The notes under the pieces are model-generated. The model had not been told where the DNA came from. It saw only the letters and a list, made by a program, of their open reading frames with translations, and did no database searches. Source: Pararhizobium mangrovi (GTDB taxonomy: Bacteria > Pseudomonadota > Alphaproteobacteria > Rhizobiales > Rhizobiaceae). Taken from it: a stretch of 47,926 bases of DNA. This document shows, piece by piece, positions 25,769 through 32,101 of the stretch (position 1 is the first letter of the stretch; the number at the start of each line of letters is the position of its first letter). Made by a program: the position numbers and the translations under genes. The stretch spans positions 1 through 47,926 of the forward strand of contig NZ_VHLH01000031.1 of assembly GCF_006516965.1 (NCBI RefSeq), in the 5' to 3' direction.

Positions 25769-26902
25769 GTGCAGCACACCCATATCGAACTGAAGGAAGC
25801 CGATCCGGTCGAACCGGATCAGATCGTCACGAAGGCACTCGCTGATTTTCAGCAGGCCGTCGAAGATCGTCTGAAGGCCGTCGAAGCGAAGTCGGCAGAC
25901 AACGCCGCGCTCGTCGGCCGTCTCGACAAGATCGAAGCCAAGGTTTCCCGTCCCTTCGTCGCGAACGCCCCCTCGATCGTCACGCCCGACGAGAACGTCG
26001 AGCGGAAGGCTTTCGTGAACTACCTGCGCAGCGGCCGCGTCGAGGAAAAGACGCTCGCCTATGCACCTCCGTCCACCGGCGGCATCCTCGCCCCGGACCA
26101 GACGGCGAAGACGATCATCGAGCGCATCGCCGAGTTCTCGCCGGTGCGCGGCTTCGCCAGCACCATCAGCATGTCTGGCCCGCTCCTTCAGCTTCCTCGC
26201 CTCGTCAACGAAGTTCAGGTCGGCGAAGTCGGCGAGACGGATGACCGCCCCGAAAGCGAACCGTCCTTCGAGCAGATCGACCTGAAGCCGTTCGAAATGG
26301 CTGTCATCGTCCCGGTGACGCGCGTCCTTCTCGAAGATTCCCAGATCGACCTCGAAGCCTACATCGCCGCCCACGTCGCGCGCCGCTTCGGCCAGAAAGA
26401 GGCCGGATGGTTCGTAAAGGGCAACGGCACGACCCAGGCCGAAGGCGTGATGAACTCGGACGAGATCGGCACCGTCGAGGCGGGCACCGATGCCGTCACC
26501 GCGACCGACATCATCGATACCTTCTATGCCATCGCCTCCGGCTATTCCTCGACCGGCTCCTGGCTCATGAACCGCTCGACGATGGCGGCGGTGCGCAAGC
26601 TCACCGACGCGCAGGGTTCCTATCTCTGGCAGGCGTCGATTGCCGCCGGGACGCCGCCGACGCTTATGGGCCGCCCGGTCTATGAGGCCGTCGACATGGA
26701 TGGCCCCGACGCGGGCAAGTCGCCGATCATCTTCGGCGACTTCGCTTCCGGCTACCTCATCGGCGACCGCGTCGGGATCTCGACGCTGCGCGACGAATAC
26801 ACCGGCGCCTCCAACGGCATCGTCAAGTTCCACGTTCGCCGCCGCGTCGGCGGTCGCGTCGTGCTCGGCGAAGCCCTCACGAAGCTGACGCTGAAGGCGT
26901 AA
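25769..26902 (+). CDS. Major capsid protein, HK97 fold
   Basis: A 377-residue capsid precursor. The first 90 or so residues form a charged helical delta domain (about 20-60) that the adjacent protease would remove. The mature part begins near the conserved APPSTGGILAPDQTAKTI (about 98-115), followed by the E-loop, spine helix and P-domain (EKEAGWFVKG-type segment at about 210-216, then NGTTQAEGVM). The C-terminus ends with the domain-A strand VKFHVRRRVGGRVV. GTG start with AAGGA upstream. The protein is complete. Confidence 0.93.
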   Translation: MQHTHIELKEADPVEPDQIVTKALADFQQAVEDRLKAVEAKSADNAALVGRLDKIEAKVSRPFVANAPSIVTPDENVERKAFVNYLRSGRVEEKTLAYAPPSTGGILAPDQTAKTIIERIAEFSPVRGFASTISMSGPLLQLPRLVNEVQVGEVGETDDRPESEPSFEQIDLKPFEMAVIVPVTRVLLEDSQIDLEAYIAAHVARRFGQKEAGWFVKGNGTTQAEGVMNSDEIGTVEAGTDAVTATDIIDTFYAIASGYSSTGSWLMNRSTMAAVRKLTDAQGSYLWQASIAAGTPPTLMGRPVYEAVDMDGPDAGKSPIIFGDFASGYLIGDRVGISTLRDEYTGASNGIVKFHVRRRVGGRVVLGEALTKLTLKA

Positions 26903-26907
26903 CGATC

Positions 26908-27510
26908 ATGCGGCTCGCAACTTCTCCCCTGACGATCGCGCACGGTTCCGACGCCGTGCGCCTTCGGCCATCGTTGCGGGCCGCGCATCTTCTCTACCAG
27001 GCGCACGGCTTCGGCAGGCTCGTCGAAGGGATCCAGATCACGACCATCTCGACGATCCTCGACATGATCGACGCCGGCACCGACTTCGACCCGCTCGGCC
27101 ATCAGATCGTCGAACGCACGATCGACGAGCACGGCGTCATCGGCCTCTCCGCATTCTCCGAAGCGCTCTTCCGCTTCGTCGCCGAGACGTTCGGCGTCGA
27201 CGAGACCGAAGAGCATCCGGCCGAACGTGACAAGCGCACGACCGGAAAGCCCTTCGACATGGGCAAAGCTCTCGACAACCTTTTCGAGATCGGCACCGGA
27301 TGGCTCGGCTGGACACCGGAAACCACCTGGACCGCCACGCCCGCCGAGATCATCACCGCCCATCGCGGCCTCATCGCCAAGCTTTCGGCCATCCATGGCA
27401 GCGCCGACGACGAAGGCCAGCCCGGCCCCCATGACGACGGCGAGATCAGCCCCGAGCAGCTTCGTGAGAACATCGCCCGCTTGAAGGAACTCGCAGGGGG
27501 CGCAAGCTAA
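26908..27510 (+). CDS. Probable phage tail assembly chaperone-like protein
   Basis: A 200-residue protein. The C-terminal half contains LFEIGTGWLGWTPETTWTAT followed by PAEIITAHRG, the pattern of small tail-assembly-chaperone proteins (TAC_6-like) of rhizobial phages and gene transfer agents. The N-terminal half (about 1-100) has an unassigned helical region that includes a conserved-looking LLYQAHGFGRLV segment. A tail chaperone directly behind the capsid gene, without a tail tube gene, is odd. It starts 5 bp after the capsid stop and its stop overlaps the HNH start by 1 bp. Confidence 0.6.
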   Translation: MRLATSPLTIAHGSDAVRLRPSLRAAHLLYQAHGFGRLVEGIQITTISTILDMIDAGTDFDPLGHQIVERTIDEHGVIGLSAFSEALFRFVAETFGVDETEEHPAERDKRTTGKPFDMGKALDNLFEIGTGWLGWTPETTWTATPAEIITAHRGLIAKLSAIHGSADDEGQPGPHDDGEISPEQLRENIARLKELAGGAS

Positions 27511-27851
27511 TGGCCGCTCGCTTCCCCTTCCTCTGCACCTGCGGAAACGTCGTGCCCGCCGGCGAGCGCTGCGCCTGCCAGATCGCACGCGCTCGCGCCC
27601 GGAAAGCCCGCCACGACGCCCGCCGACCGAACGCTCGCGCACGCGGCTATAACCGGCGTTGGGAAGCGGCTCGCCGCGACTACCTCGACGCGTTCCCATT
27701 CTGCCGCCGCTGCGGCAACCCGGCGACCATCGTCGACCATATCACCCCGCACCGTGGCGACGACCGTCTCTTCTGGGACCGCTCCAACTGGCAACCGCTA
27801 TGCGCGCCTTGCCACAACCGGCACAAGCAACGCGAAGAGCACCAGCAATGA
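27510..27851 (+). CDS. HNH endonuclease
   Basis: A 113-residue nuclease. The N-terminus has a CxC...CxC cluster (LCTCGN, RCACQ), followed by an Arg-rich linker. The HNH core is CRRCGNPATIVDHITPHRGD (about 66-85), then NWQPLCAPCHNRHKQ. Two CxxC pairs would bind zinc and the His/Asn residues the catalytic metal. HNH proteins next to terminase genes assist cos cleavage in HK97-like phages; here it lies about 2.2 kb upstream of the terminase, among head genes. Overlaps both neighbours by 1-4 bp. Confidence 0.9.
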   Translation: MAARFPFLCTCGNVVPAGERCACQIARARARKARHDARRPNARARGYNRRWEAARRDYLDAFPFCRRCGNPATIVDHITPHRGDDRLFWDRSNWQPLCAPCHNRHKQREEHQQ

Positions 27852-28561
27852 ACGCCGATACCCCGGTCACCTTCGACGGCATCACCCAACCGATCACGGA
27901 ATGGGCGTTCGACTACGGCATCCCCGCTGACCTCATCGTTACACGGCTCGACGAAGGCATGCCGATCGAAGCGGCGATCACCACGCCGATGGTCGCCGTC
28001 GCTGGCCAACGCCTTCCGAAACCCCCGCGAACTCGGCTCTACACGCTCGACGGCGAAACCCTTTCGATCAAGGAATGGTCCGAACGCACCGGCATTCCGA
28101 AGTCGACGATTGCGCAACGCCTCTCGCGTGGCACTCCCCTTGAAGTCGCTATCGATCGCGAGAAGAACCCAAAAAAGAACCTTCCCCATACCCATGACGG
28201 CGAGACGCTGACGGTGGCCGAATGGGCGGCCAAGAGCGGCATCAGCTACGAGACGCTAAGTCATCGCATCCGAAAAGGCATGACGATCGGCGAAGCACTA
28301 ACCATGCAAAAGCATGCGCATCCGCCGATTCCTAAGAAGACGGGAACGCTGACCAAGCCGACGAGCGCGAAGCGAAAACGTCGCACGGTGCCCGTCGAGA
28401 ACGCGGTGACGATCACGGTCGGCACCATCCGCATCACCATCACGACCGCTGACGATGACCGGGGGGTGCCTTCCAATTGCGCGATCTCTTTGGAGACCGG
28501 CGGACGGTCCACGACACAAGATAGCGTCAATTTAGATTTTTCTGAAAGATCGCCCGAATGA
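27848..28561 (+). CDS. Protein with three HTH-like repeats, DNA-binding candidate
   Basis: A 237-residue protein with three tandem repeats of about 40 residues (8-46, 64-104, 114-154). Each has the pattern DGxTxxIxEWxxxxGIxxxxIxxRLxxGxxxExA, like the short helix-turn-helix modules that accompany HNH nucleases in phages. The third is the most regular (GETLTVAEWAAKSGISYETL). A basic linker follows (about 155-180) and then a beta-rich C-terminus. I infer sequence-specific DNA binding, perhaps directing the adjacent HNH nuclease or the terminase to a packaging site. It overlaps HNH by 4 bp and the connector by 4 bp. Confidence 0.6.
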   Translation: MNADTPVTFDGITQPITEWAFDYGIPADLIVTRLDEGMPIEAAITTPMVAVAGQRLPKPPRTRLYTLDGETLSIKEWSERTGIPKSTIAQRLSRGTPLEVAIDREKNPKKNLPHTHDGETLTVAEWAAKSGISYETLSHRIRKGMTIGEALTMQKHAHPPIPKKTGTLTKPTSAKRKRRTVPVENAVTITVGTIRITITTADDDRGVPSNCAISLETGGRSTTQDSVNLDFSERSPE

Positions 28562-28863
28562 CGACCCTCGTCTCCATCGACCTTCTGAAGGCCCAGCTTA
28601 ATCTCGTCGGCACCGACGACGACGTGCTTCTGGCTCACAAGCTCGGCGCTGCGGAAGCATGGCTTGCCGGCTACATCGGCAAACCCCTCTCGACCTTCGA
28701 CCCGCTGCCGGCCGATCTCGTCGAGGCGGTCCTCCAACTCGCCGCCTATCACTACGAGCAGCGCGAGGCGGCGAGCTTCGGCGTCTCCACCCTTCCGGTT
28801 CCCTTCGGCGTCACCGACCTTGCCCGGCCGCACCGGGAATGGAGCTTTACCGATGCGTTCTGA
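28558..28863 (+). CDS. Phage head-tail connector protein (gp6-like)
   Basis: A 101-residue helical adaptor that would bind under the portal ring. The family pattern is an N-terminal SIDLLKAQLNLVGTDDD (6-22), AEAWLAGYIGKPL and a closing segment of Leu-rich helix and FGVTDLARPHREW. It is complete; ATG overlaps the upstream stop (ATGA) and its own stop lies inside the next gene by 11 bp. Confidence 0.85.
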   Translation: MTTLVSIDLLKAQLNLVGTDDDVLLAHKLGAAEAWLAGYIGKPLSTFDPLPADLVEAVLQLAAYHYEQREAASFGVSTLPVPFGVTDLARPHREWSFTDAF

Positions 28864-29275
28864 AAGCGGCCTTCCCGAGACGCTTGCCGCCTTCGAACGC
28901 GTCGTCGAGGCTGCGCGCGAGGCAGTGAAGCCAGCGCTCGAAAAGTCCGGCGAGGAAATGGCGAACGCTATGCGCTTCGCCGCCATGCCCTCGCGTGCGA
29001 CCGGCAAACTCATCGAAAGCATCGCCGTCACGCTGCCTGGCGAGACGACGCCGCCCTACTCGCAGCCCGGCGGCTCACGCGTTGCCGGACCCTTCGAGGC
29101 GATCGTCACCGCCGGGAACAAGGACGTGCGCTATGCGCACCTCGTCGAATACGGGACCAGCAAGGCGGAAGCCCAGCCGTATTTCTGGCCCGTCTATCGC
29201 CTCCTGAAGGCCCGAGCCACGCGCCGCATCACGCGTGCGATAAACAAGTCGATCAAGGAAGCTTTCGATGCGTGA
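28853..29275 (+). CDS. HK97-gp10-like phage protein
   Basis: A 140-residue protein of the HK97 gp10 family, which acts at the head-tail joining step. Helical N-terminus (LAAFERVVEAAREAVKPALE), Pro/Gly-rich middle, then the characteristic VRYAHLVEYGTSKAEAQPYF (about 93-112) and a basic C-terminal helix. The start at 28853 gives the normal length; the open frame extends upstream but overlaps the connector entirely. It overlaps the DUF3168 gene by 8 bp. Confidence 0.82.
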   Translation: MRSESGLPETLAAFERVVEAAREAVKPALEKSGEEMANAMRFAAMPSRATGKLIESIAVTLPGETTPPYSQPGGSRVAGPFEAIVTAGNKDVRYAHLVEYGTSKAEAQPYFWPVYRLLKARATRRITRAINKSIKEAFDA

Positions 29276-29774
29276 ACCGACCGTCGCGCTCGCTGCCGCT
29301 ATCCGTTCCCGGCTCATCGCCGACCCGGCCGTCACCGCGCTCGTCGCACCCGATCTCGTGCGCGCCGGCTCGACGCGTCCCGATCGAATGCCGACGATCA
29401 TCCTCGCCAGCGGACAAACGATCTTTCTCGGCAACGCCGCCGGCTCACAACTCGTCGCTACGGTCTACCTCAACACGCACATATGGGCGCTCGAAGACGG
29501 CGCCGAGACGGCAAAGGCGATCGGCTTCGCCGTGATGAACGCGCTGCGCATCGCTCCGGCTTCGCCCGACTTCGTCATCGACGAATGGGAGCACCTTTCC
29601 GTCCGATGGATGCGTGACCCCGATCCAGCACAGAACCTGACGCACGGCGTGATGACCGTCGAGGCGACGATGCGATGGGCGGCGGATGGCTCGCCGATCG
29701 GCGGTGAAGACGCCTACCAGCCGGCCGAACCGATGCCGGATCTCGTCGACCTCTTCAACGCGGGACTTCGATAA
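29268..29774 (+). CDS. DUF3168 protein, probable tail-completion/terminator protein
   Basis: A 168-residue protein of the DUF3168 family, linked to the tail-terminator position in siphophages and gene transfer agents. Characteristic parts are the start VALAAAIRSRLIADPAVTAL (6-25), VYLNTHIWALEDG (about 67-79) and a closing beta segment TVEATMRWAA. It is the only gene here that normally belongs to the head-tail interface on the tail side. No major tail protein follows, which would be the next gene in standard order. Confidence 0.8.
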   Translation: MREPTVALAAAIRSRLIADPAVTALVAPDLVRAGSTRPDRMPTIILASGQTIFLGNAAGSQLVATVYLNTHIWALEDGAETAKAIGFAVMNALRIAPASPDFVIDEWEHLSVRWMRDPDPAQNLTHGVMTVEATMRWAADGSPIGGEDAYQPAEPMPDLVDLFNAGLR

Positions 29775-30088
29775 TGCGTGCCGGCAAACTCGACCGAACG
29801 ATCAGCCTCGAACGCCAGACCGAGACCGTCGCGGACAGCGGCGCCATCTCGAAGACATGGACCAAGATCGCCACGGTGCGCGCCGAAATTGTCACCGCGT
29901 CGATGCACGAGCGTCTGACGGGATACGGCGAAGCCGAGAACGGCAACGTCGTCTTCCGCATTCGCTACCTCGCCGGCCTCACGACCGCCGATCGCGTGAC
30001 CTACGATGGCAAGCACTTCGACCTCGACGAGATCGTCGAGATCGGCCGCCGGCGCGGCCTCGAACTGCGCGGCACGTCCACGTCATGA
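29774..30088 (+). CDS. Phage head closure / head-tail adaptor protein
   Basis: A 104-residue beta-barrel adaptor of the SPP1 gp16-like family that closes the head after packaging. The family start is LDRTISLERQTETVADSG (6-23), then TWTKIATVRAEI and DRVTYDGKHFDLDEIVEIG. ATG overlaps the previous stop by 1 bp; its own end overlaps the small terminase by 4 bp. Confidence 0.87.
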   Translation: MRAGKLDRTISLERQTETVADSGAISKTWTKIATVRAEIVTASMHERLTGYGEAENGNVVFRIRYLAGLTTADRVTYDGKHFDLDEIVEIGRRRGLELRGTSTS

Positions 30089-30471
30089 GCACGCACCTTC
30101 GCGGTGTGAAGCCGCCTCTCTCGCAGGATCGCGAACCGCTGACGAAGGCGCCGCCGGTTCCCCGCTACTTCAACGATTATGCGAAAGCCGAATGGCGCCG
30201 CGTCATGCCGCGCCTCATCGAAGATCGGATCATCACGAAGGCCGATCTCGGCGGCATCGAGGATTTTTGCGTAGCGCGTGGCCGTGTCCGCGAGATCGAA
30301 GACGCCTTCCGCACCACCGGCCTCGATAAGACGCTCTTCGGGATGCAGAACCGCGCCATGCAGACGGCCCGGCAGCTTGCCGCCGAATACGGCCTTTCGC
30401 CGACCAGCCGCGCGCGTGTCCAGGCTGGCGAGCCGGCCGAAGCCGACGACAACCCGCTCGACGTGCGATGA
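30085..30471 (+). CDS. Small terminase subunit, P27 family
   Basis: A 128-residue DNA-recognition subunit of the packaging motor. P27-type features are PVPRYFNDYAKAEWRRVMP (24-42), a helical middle LGGIEDFCVARGRVREIEDA and a C-terminal AAEYGLSPTSRARV (about 100-113). Overlaps the large subunit by 4 bp (ATGA), so the two are translated together. Its position downstream of all head genes is opposite to the usual order, where terminase starts the late operon. Confidence 0.88.
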   Translation: MSTHLRGVKPPLSQDREPLTKAPPVPRYFNDYAKAEWRRVMPRLIEDRIITKADLGGIEDFCVARGRVREIEDAFRTTGLDKTLFGMQNRAMQTARQLAAEYGLSPTSRARVQAGEPAEADDNPLDVR

Positions 30472-32090
30472 AAGCGAGCACGTTCCCCGCCTGGATCTTC
30501 GACGAGACCCCGATCGACGACCCGCTCGGCTGCGGCGAGCGTGCCGTCAAATTCCTGCGCCGCCTTCGCCATCCGCAAAGCTCCGCACCCGGTCGTGCGT
30601 TTCAGCTTCACCCCTGGCAGGAACGCATCGTGCGGCGCATCTACGGCCCCCGTCACCCGGATGGCCGGCGGATCGTTGAGACGGTTTTCTTCATGATCCC
30701 GCGCGGCAACCGGAAGACTTCGCTCGCCGCCGCGCTTGCCCTTCTCCATACGCTCGGCCCCGAGCGCGTGCCGGCCGGGCAAGTCATCTTCGCCGCATCC
30801 GATCGCGAGCAAGCGGGCATCGGCTTCCGCGAGGCGGCGAACATCGTTCGCGCCGACAAGCGCCTCGTCGCCGCCACGAAGATAAACGATGCGTGGAACG
30901 CGCCGAAGCGGATCGTCTACAAGGCCGACGACGTGACGCTGATGGCGATCTCGTCGGATGGCGCCGCCCAGCACGGCAAGACGCCGAGCTTCGTGCTCGT
31001 CGATGAAATTCACGTCTGGAAGGGCCGCGAGCTATGGGAAGCGCTGCGCTCCGGCATGGCGAAGACCGCCGGCGCCCTCATGGTCGTTGCCACCACCGCC
31101 GGCCGTGGCAGCGAAAACTTGGGATTTTCGGAATACGAGTATGCCCGCCGCGTCGCCGCCGGCGAGATCGAAGACCCGGCCTTCCTGCCGATCATCTTCG
31201 AGATGCAGGACGGCGAAGACTGGCGCGACGAAGCAGTCTGGCACCGCGTCAATCCCGGCCTCGCCCATGGCTTCCCGAACCTCGACGCGCTGCGCACGCT
31301 CGCCCGCGAAGCCGAGCATCGACCCGCCGAACGGCACGCCTTCGAGCAGTTTCATTTGAACGTCTGGAAGGCGCAAAGCCGCGATCCACTCTTCGACATG
31401 GCGACCTATGACGCGGGGAAGTTCCCGATCGACCTCGACGACCTTGCCGGCCTGCCGTGCTTCATCGGCGTCGATCTTTCCATTTCCGGCGACCTGACGG
31501 CCATCGTCGCCGCGTGGAAGCACGAAGACGGCCGGATCACCATCCGCCCGACATTCTTCATTCCCGGTGACGATCTCGACGAGCGCGCGCACCGGGACGG
31601 CGTGCCTTACGGCCTATGGCGCGACCAGGGGCACCTCGTCGTCATCGATGGCCCGATCATCGAACCGACCGCCGTCGAGAACGCCATTCGCAACCTCTGC
31701 GCGACCTTCGACGTTCGCGAAGTCGGATTCGATCCGGCCCTCGCGCGCACCATGATGACGCGCCTCAGCCGGGACGGCATTCCCGTCATTGAGATGCGGC
31801 AAGGCCCGTTGACGATGGGACCGGCGATCGGCGATCTCGAGCGCATCGTCAACGGAAGGCGGATCAGACACAGCGGGCATCCGGTCCTTCGGCATCACTT
31901 CGATTCCGTCGTCGCGTCTCGCGGCGACACCGGCCTCGTGCGGATGCACAAGGCGAAGGCCACCGACCGGATCGACGGCGCCGTCGCCTGCGCCATGGCC
32001 GTATCGCGCGCAGCCAACCACCAGATCACCAAAAGTATCTTCGACATGGGCGCCGACGACTTCGATGCGCTTTTCGAAGCCGCCGCATAA
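30468..32090 (+). CDS. Large terminase subunit
   Basis: A 540-residue ATPase/nuclease that packages DNA into the procapsid. ATPase: Walker A-like IPRGNRKTS (77-85), Walker B FVLVDE (175-180) and the coupling ATTAG (208-212). Nuclease: an RNase H-like domain beginning FIGVDLSISGD (332-342, Asp336), with later acidic residues and the terminal ATDRIDGAVACAMA that closes the active site. Motifs and length are complete, so the enzyme is probably active. It is followed after 11 bp by the tape-measure gene. Confidence 0.94.
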   Translation: MKASTFPAWIFDETPIDDPLGCGERAVKFLRRLRHPQSSAPGRAFQLHPWQERIVRRIYGPRHPDGRRIVETVFFMIPRGNRKTSLAAALALLHTLGPERVPAGQVIFAASDREQAGIGFREAANIVRADKRLVAATKINDAWNAPKRIVYKADDVTLMAISSDGAAQHGKTPSFVLVDEIHVWKGRELWEALRSGMAKTAGALMVVATTAGRGSENLGFSEYEYARRVAAGEIEDPAFLPIIFEMQDGEDWRDEAVWHRVNPGLAHGFPNLDALRTLAREAEHRPAERHAFEQFHLNVWKAQSRDPLFDMATYDAGKFPIDLDDLAGLPCFIGVDLSISGDLTAIVAAWKHEDGRITIRPTFFIPGDDLDERAHRDGVPYGLWRDQGHLVVIDGPIIEPTAVENAIRNLCATFDVREVGFDPALARTMMTRLSRDGIPVIEMRQGPLTMGPAIGDLERIVNGRRIRHSGHPVLRHHFDSVVASRGDTGLVRMHKAKATDRIDGAVACAMAVSRAANHQITKSIFDMGADDFDALFEAAA

Positions 32091-32101
32091 GGACAAACGA
32101 A

